Source: Halovenus aranensis
GTDB taxonomy: Archaea; Halobacteriota; Halobacteria; Halobacteriales; Haloarculaceae
DNA: 64,000 nt
Direction: 5' to 3'
NCBI RefSeq assembly: GCF_900100385.1
Contig: NZ_FNFC01000004.1
Location: 1-64,000, forward strand
Below, one piece after another: positions 18,033-27,238 of the stretch (positions within the stretch are counted from its first letter, which is position 1; every line of letters begins with the position of its first letter). The notes under the pieces were generated by a model that made no database searches, was not told the DNA's origin, and saw only the letters and a list, made by a program, of their open reading frames with translations. Made by a program: the position numbers and the translations under genes.

Positions 18033-18071
18033 ACGAACGCCTTCGTGAGGTGGTGTAGAAAAGTATTCGCC

Positions 18072-19319
18072 TCACTCGTGTCTCGGCGAGGCAAGCGCTG
18101 GTGCGCTCGCGTCGAACCCCTCCTCACGGAGTTCAGACGCAAATCCCGGACAGTTGTCGCCGTGATTGACCAGTATCGACGACTCGCGGTAGTCGTCGAG
18201 GAACGCCCGGAGCCCGTCTCGGTCTGCGTGTGCCGAGAAGTCGTACTGCTCGACCTGTGCGCTGACCGGAAGCACCCGCCCGTCGAACTCGGCGCGGCCG
18301 GTTTCGAGCAGTTCCCTCCCCGGCGTTCCCTCGACTTGATAGCCGGTCATCGCCACCTTGTTGGTCGGGTTCTGTCGAATCTCCGGGATGTAGGAGACGA
18401 CCGGCCCGCCGCCCAGCATGCCGGCAGTGGTCAGAATGACCGTATTCTGCTGTGCGATGCGCTCGCGCTGGCCGTCGCGCCCGGTGACGAATCTGGCGTT
18501 CGACTTCGCGCGCCGGAGTGCGTCTGCGTCGCGGACGAAGCCGGGATACTGGCGCAGTGTTTCGGTGATATCTCTGGCCATCCCGTCGAGATAGCAGTCG
18601 ATGCCGTTTGCCGCACAGACCAAGAGCAGTTCCTGTGCTCGGCCGATTGCAAAGACTGGCACCACGACAGTCCCACCCTCCCAGAGGGTCGTCTGGACGC
18701 TCTCGACGAACGACTCCTCGACGCGGGTTCGCTCCGTGTGTTCGACATCTCCGTACGTACTCTCGGCGATGACCACGTCGGCTTCTGGCCGCGCAGTCGA
18801 GCCGTCGACCAGGCGTTGTGTCGGTTCGTTATCAGGCAGCGGTCCGATATCGGCCGTATACAGTAGCGTCGTCTCACCGTCGTCGACGTGGACGTGTGCG
18901 CTGCCGGGAATGTGGCCGGCGTTGTACAGCGTCACCTCGTGGCCGGCGGCCTCGAAGGACTCGCCGTAGCCGTGTGTCTGTGACACCTGCGTCGCCCGGC
19001 GGACGTGCGTTTCGGTGAACGGGCACTGGAGCGTGTTCCCGTGGAGTTTGAGCGTGTCTTCTGCCAGTGCGAGCGCGAGGGCACGCGTCGGCGGCGTCCA
19101 GTGAACGGGCGGACGCTCCGCTCCGGTCAGCAGTGCCGGGACGGCCCCAGCGTGGTCGAGGTGGCCGTGGCTGACGACCACTGCCTCGGGGCTCGCGTCA
19201 CCGACCGGATACTGCAGTGGTGTCGACGTTTCGAGGCCGTAATCGAGTAACAGCGAGTCGTTGACGAGAATCGCGCTTCTGCCGACTTCGCGCGCGCCGC
19301 CGAGAAATTCCAGCTTCAT
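18072..19319 (-). CDS. MBL-fold beta-CASP metallohydrolase (RNase/CPSF-like)
   Basis: This 415-residue metallo-beta-lactamase-fold protein has the metal motif VVSHGHLDHAG near residue 50, YNAGHIPGSAHVHV, YTADIGPL and the beta-CASP/RMMBL end PVSAQVEQYDFSAHADRDGL plus ILVNHGD. These mark the CPSF/RNase J clan that cleaves RNA, here without KH domains and shorter than archaeal aCPSF1. The natural substrate is unknown. The ATG at 19319 gives MKLEFLGGAREVGRSA, the family start. The gene lies 10 bp downstream of a small conserved gene and probably forms an operon with it and the upstream dehydratase. Confidence 0.85.
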   Translation of the reverse strand: MKLEFLGGAREVGRSAILVNDSLLLDYGLETSTPLQYPVGDASPEAVVVSHGHLDHAGAVPALLTGAERPPVHWTPPTRALALALAEDTLKLHGNTLQCPFTETHVRRATQVSQTHGYGESFEAAGHEVTLYNAGHIPGSAHVHVDDGETTLLYTADIGPLPDNEPTQRLVDGSTARPEADVVIAESTYGDVEHTERTRVEESFVESVQTTLWEGGTVVVPVFAIGRAQELLLVCAANGIDCYLDGMARDITETLRQYPGFVRDADALRRAKSNARFVTGRDGQRERIAQQNTVILTTAGMLGGGPVVSYIPEIRQNPTNKVAMTGYQVEGTPGRELLETGRAEFDGRVLPVSAQVEQYDFSAHADRDGLRAFLDDYRESSILVNHGDNCPGFASELREEGFDASAPALASPRHE

Positions 19320-19329
19320 CGTGCCGGCG

Positions 19330-19617
19330 TCACTCGGGTGTCTCTTCCAGGTCCGGACGGACTCGGAAGCGCTGGTAATCACCGAAGGAGAGTTCGAGCG
19401 AGCCAATCCACCAATTCCACCGCTCGACGAGTGAGTGGTCGTCGGGCGCGTCGTCGAGATGCGAGATGACCGCCTCGACCGTGAGCGTGAGGTCCATATC
19501 TGCTTCGAGTCGGCCCGAGTCGGCGAGGTCCCGCGCCTGTCGGGAGACTGCGCGGTGCGTGCGCTCGGTTCCGCCGAACTCAGCTTCCAGTTCGTCGACG
19601 AGACGGGTGCGGTCCAC
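19330..19617 (-). CDS. Small conserved haloarchaeal protein, function unknown
   Basis: This 95-residue acidic protein starts at a GTG (VDRTRLVDELEAEFGG). Content is mainly helical, with THRAVSRQARDLADSGRLEA and a Trp-rich ERWNWWIGSLELSFGDYQRF. I recall close homologues of this length and content throughout haloarchaea, but no function. The GTG start lies inside a much longer open frame and is chosen because homology begins there. It sits 10 bp before the beta-CASP hydrolase and 32 bp after the threonine-dehydratase-like gene, so co-transcription is likely. Confidence 0.68.
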   Translation of the reverse strand: MDRTRLVDELEAEFGGTERTHRAVSRQARDLADSGRLEADMDLTLTVEAVISHLDDAPDDHSLVERWNWWIGSLELSFGDYQRFRVRPDLEETPE

Positions 19618-19649
19618 GAAGGGAGGTGAGAGAGCCACCCTCTTGAATG

Positions 19650-20669
19650 TTAGTCCCGGAGGACGCCTTCGAGTTTCGCTTCGGCGATGTTTCGCCCGGT
19701 GACCGGCAACACGACTGTCTGTCCGCGGACTCGCTCGCGGTGTTCGAACGCGGCCGCGAAGACGGTCGCACACGCGCCTTCCATGATGATTCCCGACCGA
19801 ACCATCATCTGTCTGAGCGCCTCGAGTGTCGCCTCGTCGTCGACGAGCGCGAAGTCGGCGAGTTTCTCGCGCAACACCTCCATCGTCATCGCGAACGGGA
19901 CACGGGTCGCCAACCCCTCGGCGACGGTCTCCATCTTCTCGTGGGGTTCGAGGTGTCCCTGTTTCCAAGCGCGGTGTGCGGCCGGGGCCTGTGCCGACTG
20001 GACGCCGATGACATCGGCGCCGAGGATGTCGCCAATCGTCATCGCGAGTCCGGAGGCACAGGTGCCGCCGCCGACGGGAGCAAACGCCAGGTCGACGTCC
20101 GGCAGTTCGTCGATTATCTCCAGCCCTGCGGTCGCGACCCCGGCGACGAGTTCGGGCTCGTTGGCCGAGTGGACGTACCGGTACCCCTGTTCGGTCGCGA
20201 GCCTCTCGGCGTGGGCCCGTGCTTCGTCGTAGTCGGACCCGTAGTATTCGATGTCAGCACCGTAGCGTTTCATAGACCGCACTTTGGAGGGGTTGGCGTC
20301 CTCCGGAACACAGATGGTGACTGGGTGGTCGAACTGCATCCCAGCGAATGCGACCGACTGCCCGTGGTTCCCGGTGCTGGCCGCGATGAGGCCGTGTTCG
20401 TCGAACTCGTCGCCGAGTTGTGAGCCAAGCGCGACGCCGCCACGCACTTTGAACGCCCCCGTCGGGAGCGTATCCTCACGCTTGAGATAGACATCGGCGT
20501 CGAGTTCGGCAGAAAGCCAGTCAGAACGGACGAGCGGCGTCTCCGGTAGGTACGGCGAAATGCGCTCTCGGGCCGCGTAGATATCACTTCTGGACGGCGG
20601 TGTCAGGTCGTGATACGGAAACACCGTTGTCTCGTCCGGCGACTCGACCGGTTCGTACCCTTGTGCCAT
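19650..20669 (-). CDS. Threonine/serine dehydratase-like PLP enzyme
   Basis: This 339-residue fold-type II PLP enzyme has the Schiff-base lysine in PTGAFKVRGG (residues 67-76), substrate loop ASTGNHGQSVAFAG and the phosphate-binding PVGGGTCASG. It resembles catabolic threonine ammonia-lyase (threonine to 2-oxobutyrate and ammonia). There is no C-terminal ACT regulatory domain, so it would not be isoleucine-inhibited like biosynthetic IlvA; serine racemase or hydroxyaspartate dehydratase are alternatives. The ATG at 20669 (MAQGYEP) is preferred to a GTG two codons upstream. Confidence 0.85.
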   Translation of the reverse strand: MAQGYEPVESPDETTVFPYHDLTPPSRSDIYAARERISPYLPETPLVRSDWLSAELDADVYLKREDTLPTGAFKVRGGVALGSQLGDEFDEHGLIAASTGNHGQSVAFAGMQFDHPVTICVPEDANPSKVRSMKRYGADIEYYGSDYDEARAHAERLATEQGYRYVHSANEPELVAGVATAGLEIIDELPDVDLAFAPVGGGTCASGLAMTIGDILGADVIGVQSAQAPAAHRAWKQGHLEPHEKMETVAEGLATRVPFAMTMEVLREKLADFALVDDEATLEALRQMMVRSGIIMEGACATVFAAAFEHRERVRGQTVVLPVTGRNIAEAKLEGVLRD

Positions 20670-20727
20670 ATCCACGTTCTCGGCGCTCGTTCGTATAAAT
20701 CTCGGGGTGTCGTCTCGCGAGGGGAAG

Positions 20728-21507
20728 CTAACGCTGGTCGCGATGCTCGGCGAGTGCCTCTTCGATTGTCAGCTCACCGGACGCGACCCGTCGTGCGAGC
20801 GAGGTGCCGATGGCTCTGTTCTCGGCGCTGTGTTCGCGGGAGCGCTCTTGTATCCGCTTGAGTTCGCCCGGCGTCGGCTCCACGTCGCGACTCTCGATTT
20901 GCTCGCCTTCCATTCGCGCGATGTTGACCGCCGCAAGAATATCAGACATCCCGCGCTCGCTCGCCCCCGTACCGAGATAGGGCGTCGTTCCTGTCTCGTC
21001 GACGAGTTCGACGGGGACAGCGTCGAGTTCCTCGACGATGCGTGCGCCGATGAGTCTGGCACCGTCGCCGATGCGGACGACCGGGTCCGGTGTGTCGGCC
21101 GTCTCTTCTCGGACGATGTCGGCCACGTCGTCGGGCGCCACCTGATAGGTCGCGACCACCATCTCGCCCGAGAGGACGGCGATTCCGGGCATCTCCCCGG
21201 GGTCGATGCCGACGACTCGCCGGCCGTCCCCGCCGCGGATGACGCTGACAATCTCCTCGATTGCGCTCCGTGGGTCGCTGGGCCGTGCTCTGATGACGGG
21301 TAGTTCGGTGTCGGGCGCTGTCTCCTCGACACTCTGGACCAGAGCACTCGCCCCTGCCGGAAGGTCGTCGCCAGGCTCGACCGTGGTGAACGAAATATCG
21401 CGCTCGCGTAGCTCTGTCACCACCTCGTGGTACAGTTCGAAATCCTCGGTCGAGACGACAATCACGACCGGTTCTACAGGGCACGCGCACTTACCTGCCA
21501 CGGTCAC
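20728..21507 (-). CDS. Conserved haloarchaeal protein with RuvC/RNase H-like motif
   Basis: This protein of up to 259 residues has the segment RRVVGIDPGEMPGIAVLSG near the middle, the DPG pattern opening RuvC/YqgF-type nuclease folds. It is followed by VRIGDGARLIGARIVEEL and the helical C-terminus RIQERSREHSAENRAIGTSL. From memory it is a conserved haloarchaeal family without assigned function; a nuclease role would be inference from the fold motif only. The start is uncertain: a GTG at 21507 is used, but homology (VIVVSTEDFELYHEVV) begins at a GTG at 21465. It diverges from agl23 with only 32 bp between. Confidence 0.62.
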   Translation of the reverse strand: MTVAGKCACPVEPVVIVVSTEDFELYHEVVTELRERDISFTTVEPGDDLPAGASALVQSVEETAPDTELPVIRARPSDPRSAIEEIVSVIRGGDGRRVVGIDPGEMPGIAVLSGEMVVATYQVAPDDVADIVREETADTPDPVVRIGDGARLIGARIVEELDAVPVELVDETGTTPYLGTGASERGMSDILAAVNIARMEGEQIESRDVEPTPGELKRIQERSREHSAENRAIGTSLARRVASGELTIEEALAEHRDQR

Positions 21508-21539
21508 ACTGGCTCGACAAACCGTAACCGTTCTATTCG

Positions 21540-23447
21540 ATGCCCACGGGGAACGTAGATATGAGCGGAGGAGCCGCCGACCCCGCCGACGGTGCCCCCC
21601 CTGACGGCGAGGGTCCAGAGCGTGACGACGCCTCGTCCGAGCAAGACGCCGACTCGGACGAGGCGAGCGAGTCGGTGTTCGACAGGTACCAACAGCTGAC
21701 GCCCGGCCGCCTCGTCGCCGCGATAACGGTCGTTGCAGTGGTCGTCCGACTCGTCACACTCGGCGAGCGGCCTGCACACTGGGACGAAGCACGAGTGGCC
21801 TACTGGGCGCATTTTTACGAGGATACCGGCTCCCTGGCGTACTACTGGGAGGAACACGGCCCATTCGCACAGCTCGCGGCCGGAAATCTGTTCGATATGT
21901 TCGGCGCGAACGACTTCACAGCGCGCCTGCCGGTCGCGCTCGTCGGAGGTCTCCTGCCCGCCGGAGCACTCCTCTACCGCGAGCACTTAGACCGAATTGA
22001 GACGGTCGCGCTGGCGCTGTTACTCGCTGGCAACACGGTACTCATCTACTACTCGCGGTTCCTGCGAAGCGACGTGCTGGTCGCGACGTTCATGTTCGTC
22101 GCACTCGGCTGTCTGGTTCGCTTCTGGGACACGCGGCGAGCCAGATACGTCCTCGGTGCTGGCGTCTTTCTCGGACTCGGCTTCGGCTCGAAAGAGAACG
22201 CGGTCATCTACTTGCTCACCTGGGCGGGCGCGGCGGCGTTACTTGTCGACCAGTTCCTCCACAGCCCGGCCAGTGACCAGAGCGGGCTGTCGTACTTGCG
22301 GGCGAACCTGGGGGCCTACTGGGACCGAGTCAAACAGGCGGCCTATCGGGCGGATTACGCGATAGGGCTGGCGCTCACCTTCGTCGTGACGCTGGTCGTG
22401 CTGTTTGCACCCCGCGGACAGGGGTTAGACCGGCGACTGGACCCCGCGACAGACGCGGACCCCGTCACACTCGGTGACACCCTCACCGACCCGACGAACG
22501 TGATGACACTGGTCGACGAATCGCTCAACGAAGCCTACAGCGGCTATATCGACTGGTTCGCCCAGTCCGAGGAGACGACACTCGACACCTACGTCTCGTT
22601 TCTCGGCGATTACGTCACGCTGTTGGTCAAGTACGCGCCGCTGCTGACAGTGTTTACACTCGTCGGCATCGCCGTCGAACGGTACGCTCGTGGCCGGTCG
22701 CGGCCGCTGGTCATGTTCATGGCCTACTGCGGCATCGCCTCGCTGGTGGGCTATCCGCTTGGCTCGCACATCGAGGGCGACTCTGCCTGGCTGTCGGTCC
22801 ACGTTATCATTCCGCTACTCGTGCCCGCGGCCGTCGGCCTGGCTTGGGCCTGGCGACAGGGGAGAGACACAGTGCGAAAGAGCTCTGTCAGTCCCGCAGC
22901 CGTCGTCGTCGTCCTCATCCTACTCGTCGGCCTCTGGGCGTGGTTTATCCCGGTTCAGTCGGTCTACGTCGACGACACGGCCCCGGAGAACGACCTGGTC
23001 CAGTTCGCACAGCCGTACTCCGACCTCGACCCGCTCGTCGAGAAGATGGACGGCGTCTCTGATGACCACTCCGGGACCGATGTTCTCATCTACTACGGGG
23101 AACGCGGCGAGAGCTTCGACTCCTATGGGTCACTCTTGCCGTCGACACTCCCCGCCGACACGACCGGGATGTGGCAGGTGGCTCCCGTCTGTTCGTCCTG
23201 GGGGAGCACACAGCCGCTAAACTGGTATTTCGCGACGACCGGAACCGACGCGGACTGTGAGCGGTCGCCAGACGGCCTCGTCGAGTCGGCGTCGACCGAT
23301 GCGGTACCGATAATCGTCACTATCCCCGGCGACGAGACAGTTCCCGAGGCGACTCTCGACGAATCCTACGAGAAACAGACCTACTACCTCCGGAGTCTGG
23401 GCAGAGAGACGACAGTGTACGTCCACGACTCCTATGCCGACACCTAG
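21540..23447 (+). CDS. Flippase activity-associated protein Agl23 (TIGR03663-type)
   Basis: This 635-residue protein has an acidic 50-residue N-terminus, then about 10 membrane helices and a C-terminal extracytoplasmic domain with several Cys (TGTDADC). The signature GERPAHWDEARVAYWAHFY resembles the catalytic Asp/Glu loop of GT39-type glycosyltransferases, and GSKENAVIYL follows. I recognise the family as TIGR03663, named for its link to flippases in archaeal N-glycosylation. ATG starts at 21540 and 21561 are both possible. It ends in a shared CTAG with the convergent DUF1611 gene. No other agl genes are adjacent. Confidence 0.78.
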   Translation: MPTGNVDMSGGAADPADGAPPDGEGPERDDASSEQDADSDEASESVFDRYQQLTPGRLVAAITVVAVVVRLVTLGERPAHWDEARVAYWAHFYEDTGSLAYYWEEHGPFAQLAAGNLFDMFGANDFTARLPVALVGGLLPAGALLYREHLDRIETVALALLLAGNTVLIYYSRFLRSDVLVATFMFVALGCLVRFWDTRRARYVLGAGVFLGLGFGSKENAVIYLLTWAGAAALLVDQFLHSPASDQSGLSYLRANLGAYWDRVKQAAYRADYAIGLALTFVVTLVVLFAPRGQGLDRRLDPATDADPVTLGDTLTDPTNVMTLVDESLNEAYSGYIDWFAQSEETTLDTYVSFLGDYVTLLVKYAPLLTVFTLVGIAVERYARGRSRPLVMFMAYCGIASLVGYPLGSHIEGDSAWLSVHVIIPLLVPAAVGLAWAWRQGRDTVRKSSVSPAAVVVVLILLVGLWAWFIPVQSVYVDDTAPENDLVQFAQPYSDLDPLVEKMDGVSDDHSGTDVLIYYGERGESFDSYGSLLPSTLPADTTGMWQVAPVCSSWGSTQPLNWYFATTGTDADCERSPDGLVESASTDAVPIIVTIPGDETVPEATLDESYEKQTYYLRSLGRETTVYVHDSYADT

Positions 23448-24451
23448 AGAATCGCGTCCAGTATCTCGTCGCACCCGTGACGGACAGGGTCGGTGGCTGG
23501 ACTGTCTATGGCAGCCCTAAAGTCACGAATCGCCTCGTTTGCCGCCTCGTCGCCCATCCCCTGCGTGTTGAGCGAGCCAGCGTCGACGGTCGCACCGCCA
23601 AGCGGTGCGGCCATCTGCTCGTATAGTTCGACGTATTCCGGGAGCGGGGGAATCTCGAACGAGGGATAACCGCCGAACTGCTCGTTGCCTGCGACGTGAC
23701 AGAACACCAGTGAGTCCGGCTGTGCACCGTGAAGAATCGCAGTCGTCACGCCCGAATACGCCGGATGTGCGAGCGCGCCCTGCCCCTCGACAAAGACGAC
23801 ATCGTGGTCGCCAGCCTGTGTGACGATTCGTTCGATTGCGCCGGCGGCGAAGTCAGAGATGACGCGGTCGATTGCAATTCCCCACCCCGAAATCAGAATG
23901 CCGGTCTGGCCAGTCGGCACGACGGCGGCGTCCAGCCCTCGCTTGCGGGCGGCCGTTCGTAACTCGTAGGACGTGGTCATCTTTCCCGACGAGCAGTCTG
24001 AACCAACTGTGAGAACCACCTGTGCGTCGACTTCGTCCGCGTCGCCATCGGCGACAGTCAGGTCATCGGGTGGATTCCTGACATCTCGAAGTTCGACTCC
24101 GTACTCGTCTGCCAGCTGGGAGAACTCGTCGTCGTCAGCGAGGAAGTAGTGGAGGCCGGCGATAACGTCACAACCCCGCTCGATTGCGGTTCGCACGTCG
24201 TCGCGCCAAGAGTCCTCGAAGCCGCCGCCGATTGGGGCAACGCCGATGACGAGAGCGTCACACGCAGGCACGTCTGCCATCGAATCGACAATCGGTGCGT
24301 CCTGTACGTCGGGGACGATGTCGGTAACCCGCTGGCCTGCCCGCTCGCGGTCGAGCAGGCCGACTACCTCGTGGTCGCCGTACCGGAGGATGCCCAGCGC
24401 GGTCTTCGCTCTGTCGGGAAACTTCCCGTGGGTGAGGATTGCCACGCGCAT
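23444..24451 (-). CDS. DUF1611 family protein (DgcN-like, P-loop type)
   Basis: This 335-residue protein has an N-terminal Rossmann-like part (MRVAILTHGKF, DALVIGVAPIGGG) and a C-terminal P-loop domain with VGSDCSSGKMTTSYELRTAA, PTGQTGILISGWG and FVEGQGALAHP. The family includes DgcN, reported to act in D-glutamate degradation by acetyl transfer. Its usual partner is a dipeptide/muconate-type epimerase, which is absent here; the divergent neighbour is an aldo/keto reductase. The exact substrate is therefore open. The N-terminus fits the family length well. Confidence 0.75.
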   Translation of the reverse strand: MRVAILTHGKFPDRAKTALGILRYGDHEVVGLLDRERAGQRVTDIVPDVQDAPIVDSMADVPACDALVIGVAPIGGGFEDSWRDDVRTAIERGCDVIAGLHYFLADDDEFSQLADEYGVELRDVRNPPDDLTVADGDADEVDAQVVLTVGSDCSSGKMTTSYELRTAARKRGLDAAVVPTGQTGILISGWGIAIDRVISDFAAGAIERIVTQAGDHDVVFVEGQGALAHPAYSGVTTAILHGAQPDSLVFCHVAGNEQFGGYPSFEIPPLPEYVELYEQMAAPLGGATVDAGSLNTQGMGDEAANEAIRDFRAAIDSPATDPVRHGCDEILDAIL

Positions 24452-24569
24452 ACTGTGAACGGGCGACCCCGCCGGGCAAAAGCGTACCGTTCACAGGAAC
24501 ATGTCTCCGGAAGAACACGCGTTTGACGCTTTCCGAACGCATTTTGGGCTGCTGTTCCGAGTAGTTCGT

Positions 24570-25400
24570 ATGGCACCAACACCAGCAGATGTTCCGACGA
24601 CAGACGGGATGCCGATGCTCGGACTCGGTACCTGGGAGAACGACGACCACGAGGCGTGTGTCCAGAGTGTCGAGACGGCCCTGGAGATGGGCTATCGCCA
24701 CATCGACACGGCACAGATATACGGCAACGAGGAGGCCGTCGGCGAAGGCATCGAGACGGCAGATGTCCCGCGGGAGGATATCTTCCTCGCGACCAAGGTC
24801 TGGATTAGCAACCTCTCGTACGACGAGGTGCTGGCCACGACAGAGGAGAGCCTGGAGAAACTCGGCACCGACTACGTCGACCTGCTCTACGTCCATTGGC
24901 CGGCACGGGAGTACGCGCCTGCGGAGACGCTCAGCGCGTTCGACGAACTGTACGACGACGGCGTGATTCGGCGCGTCGGCGTTTCGAACTTCGAACCACA
25001 CCACGTCGACGAGGCGCGCGAGCACCTCGACGCGCCGGTGTTTGCGAACCAGGTGGAGTGTCACCCGTTCCTCCAGCAGGACGAACTCAGGGAGTACGCC
25101 GACGAGGAGTCGCTCGAACTTGTCGCGTACTCGCCGCTGGCCCGCAGTGACGTTATCGGTGCGGAGCCGCTCACCGAAATCGCGGACAGACACGGGGCAA
25201 GCGAGCCACAGGTCGCACTCGCCTGGCTCCGCGAGAAAGGCGTCACGGCAATCCCGAAAGCGACCAGCGAGGCACACATCCGGGACAACTGGGAGAGCCT
25301 GACCCTAGAGTTGAGCGACGACGAGATAGCAACCATCGACGACATCGCGCGCAGAGACCGGAAGGTCGACCCCGACTTCGGTCCGGACGCTTGGGAGTAA
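24570..25400 (+). CDS. Aldo/keto reductase
   Basis: This 276-residue TIM barrel has the full AKR catalytic set: Asp in YRHIDTAQIYGNE, Lys in LATKVWISN, Tyr of the preceding YGNE and His in LLYVHWPAREY. The NADPH-binding end AIPKATSEAHIRDN is also present. It reduces aldehydes or ketones such as 2,5-diketogluconate or methylglyoxal; the natural substrate cannot be read. The ATG at 24570 gives MAPTPADVPTTDGMPMLGLG, the family start; an upstream extension to 24501 is rejected. Confidence 0.88.
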   Translation: MAPTPADVPTTDGMPMLGLGTWENDDHEACVQSVETALEMGYRHIDTAQIYGNEEAVGEGIETADVPREDIFLATKVWISNLSYDEVLATTEESLEKLGTDYVDLLYVHWPAREYAPAETLSAFDELYDDGVIRRVGVSNFEPHHVDEAREHLDAPVFANQVECHPFLQQDELREYADEESLELVAYSPLARSDVIGAEPLTEIADRHGASEPQVALAWLREKGVTAIPKATSEAHIRDNWESLTLELSDDEIATIDDIARRDRKVDPDFGPDAWE

Positions 25401-25458
25401 CGGAACGACACACCGCGGTCAGGAAAGCATATACAGAGGGGTGGCCAACTACGCTCAC

Positions 25459-26205
25459 ATGGCTGCCGGGAACGAACAGGGGTTAACCGACGCAATCAGG
25501 TACGACATCCGGGTCATGCACGAGACCTGGATGGAGATGCTGTTTCCCAGACAGCGCGGGGCAGCGGGAACCGTCTTGGGCAAATGGACGCCCGAAGAGA
25601 CACGCGAAGTAATCTCCTACAGACTCTGGCACGCGCTTGGGGTGCCGGTGATAGCTATTTTCTATCCGCTCGTGTTGCTCGGCTACATCATCCGATTTCA
25701 GGCACGAAAACTCAACGTCACGGCCACCCGACTCGGCTTTTTCGGGGTCGTTCTGGTCTTTACCCTTCTCTGGGGTGGGCTGACTGGGGCGGTCTATCTG
25801 GAGTTACAGACCGCCCTCGAAGAGGGTGCAGTAACCGGTATCGGGGCTGCCAGTGGCGTCGCCGTTCTCGCTGCGGCGCTTGCGTACACGTTCTGGCGGC
25901 TCGGCGGTCGGTTCGTGACAATACTGCTCGCCTATCCGTTCGCGGTGACGGCGCTTTTCCTGCCACCCGTCGTGGCTGCGCTGTTCTGGGAACCACTCGG
26001 AGACATCATCATCGACCAGGGCGACGACCTATTTAGCTGGGCGTTCGAGACCGGACCGGACTCGATAACGGACCCGCTCGGCGAGCGCTACGACCGCGAC
26101 GAGGAGGACCACGCGATTATCTGGTTCGCCATCTCCTATCCCGTCGGCTGGCTACTTGGGATTCTCGTCTCGCTGGCGAACCTCATCCGGCCCTCGGGTG
26201 ACTGA
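25459..26205 (+). CDS. Conserved haloarchaeal membrane protein, function unknown
   Basis: This 248-residue protein has about five membrane helices after a 50-residue cytosolic start with HETWMEMLFPRQRG and VLGKWTPEETREVISYRLW. Helices include VPVIAIFYPLVLLGYIIRF, LGFFGVVLVFTLLWGGLTG and AYPFAVTALFLPPVVAALFW. I know close homologues in many haloarchaea, all annotated only as membrane proteins. The ATG at 25459 is preferred to a GTG at 25441. It lies on its own promoter 58 bp after the aldo/keto reductase and is followed by a 65-residue membrane protein with a strong TATA box. Confidence 0.7.
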   Translation: MAAGNEQGLTDAIRYDIRVMHETWMEMLFPRQRGAAGTVLGKWTPEETREVISYRLWHALGVPVIAIFYPLVLLGYIIRFQARKLNVTATRLGFFGVVLVFTLLWGGLTGAVYLELQTALEEGAVTGIGAASGVAVLAAALAYTFWRLGGRFVTILLAYPFAVTALFLPPVVAALFWEPLGDIIIDQGDDLFSWAFETGPDSITDPLGERYDRDEEDHAIIWFAISYPVGWLLGILVSLANLIRPSGD

Positions 26206-26225
26206 GCGGCCCTTTCATGAAATCT

Positions 26226-26233
26226 TTTATATA
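26226..26233 (+). promoter_or_regulatory. TATA box of the 65-residue membrane protein
   Basis: TTTATATA is centred about 24 bp before the ATG at 26253 and is among the best TATA boxes in the window, predicting strong leaderless expression. Confidence 0.65.
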
Positions 26234-26252
26234 CTGAGTCCTCATCCCCGAT

Positions 26253-26450
26253 ATGGTTGAGTTCAACCTGCCTGTATCCGTCGGTATAATCGTCGGTATC
26301 ATCGCTGTCGGCATCACCGGAATGTGGCAAGCCGACATGATGACCGAGAGCACCCTCTTCATGATGGTGTTGCCCTCGATGGTCGTCTTCGCGTTCGTGA
26401 TGTTTGCAGTCGGCGTTATGCACGGCCAGTACCGCGCATCGACCGTGTGA
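26253..26450 (+). CDS. Small membrane protein (DUF7333-like)
   Basis: This 65-residue protein consists of two hydrophobic helices (VGIIVGIIAVGITGMW and SMVVFAFVMFAVGVMHG) joined by a short Met/Asp loop. I recall it as the haloarchaeal DUF7333 family. Its last 35 bp overlap the end of the convergent gene 26416-27237. No function is known; the strong promoter suggests real expression. Confidence 0.68.
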   Translation: MVEFNLPVSVGIIVGIIAVGITGMWQADMMTESTLFMMVLPSMVVFAFVMFAVGVMHGQYRASTV

Positions 26451-27237
26451 CTTCCTGGGTGACCAGCCTGTTTTCAGCCGTCGTATCGTCCGTGACGATG
26501 CAGTCGTCGTCTGACAGCTCGTCCCACTCCTGTGGCGCGCCTTCGGGGACGACAATCGGTGTTCCGGCCGCAAGGGGCGTCAACAACCCTGCGACGAAAC
26601 CGCCGGGTGTTGTTACGTCGGCATCAAGAACCACATGCGCTGCCTCGTCGATGCCGTATTCGTCGACGAGGTTGCTCACGACAGCGAGGAGTTCCTCGTG
26701 TGTCCAGGTGTCACCGTCGAATCTGACCGCATCGTCTGTCGGCGTCACAGGTTCGGGCGGCTCGATTGGGTTCTCACTCCAGACCAGGCGCTCGAAGTGT
26801 GAGACAGACGGCTCTGACGGCGGGCCGCCGTAGGCCAGTCGCGTACAGCCCGCGGTCGCCTCGATATCCCAGTGGGCGGGTGCGACCAGCGCAGGGGCGT
26901 CGACGGGTTCGGCCGGCGTCATATCCGCGACACCGCCGATTATCGCTCCACCGAGAATGGCCAGCAACGGCTCTGCCGCGTCGATAGTCCCCCGCATCCC
27001 CACATCGTCTGCGTTCTCGCTTTCATCGTCGGTCCGCTTCGGGCCGACCTCGACCGCTAGCTCGCCGACCGAGTGGACGCCGTAATGCCCGAGCAGATTG
27101 CCCGCCTTCCAGACGTTCGTACAAAGTTTGTGATAGCTGTAGGGCGCGGGTCGCCGAACCACATCGAGGGCGGTCGATTCCCGGTTACGTCCTGCGGCGA
27201 CGATATCTTTCAGCGTCTCGAAGTCAGATACGTCCAT
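26416..27237 (-). CDS. Adenylate-forming-enzyme-like protein lacking the P-loop, coupled to dnaJ
   Basis: This 273-residue conserved haloarchaeal protein reads like a shortened N-terminal part of an AMP-dependent synthetase. It has YSYHKLCTNVWKAGNLLGHY (compare the YSYREL-type start), LLAILGGAIIGGVADMTP, and THEELLAVVSNLVDEYGI leading to GFVAGLLTPLAAGTPIVVPE. The TSGTTGxPK nucleotide loop and the C-terminal domain are absent, so catalysis is unlikely; a binding or regulatory role is inferred. The ATG at 27237 follows the dnaJ stop by a single base, implying translational coupling with the chaperone. It overlaps the convergent small membrane gene by 35 bp. Confidence 0.7.
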   Translation of the reverse strand: MDVSDFETLKDIVAAGRNRESTALDVVRRPAPYSYHKLCTNVWKAGNLLGHYGVHSVGELAVEVGPKRTDDESENADDVGMRGTIDAAEPLLAILGGAIIGGVADMTPAEPVDAPALVAPAHWDIEATAGCTRLAYGGPPSEPSVSHFERLVWSENPIEPPEPVTPTDDAVRFDGDTWTHEELLAVVSNLVDEYGIDEAAHVVLDADVTTPGGFVAGLLTPLAAGTPIVVPEGAPQEWDELSDDDCIVTDDTTAENRLVTQEVTRSMRGTGRA

Positions 27238-27238
27238 C

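Noticed and set aside
17493-18866. 457-codon plus-strand open frame
   Set aside because: Antisense to two convincing genes (TIM-barrel and beta-CASP), Arg/Cys-rich composition unlike the acidic haloarchaeal proteins.
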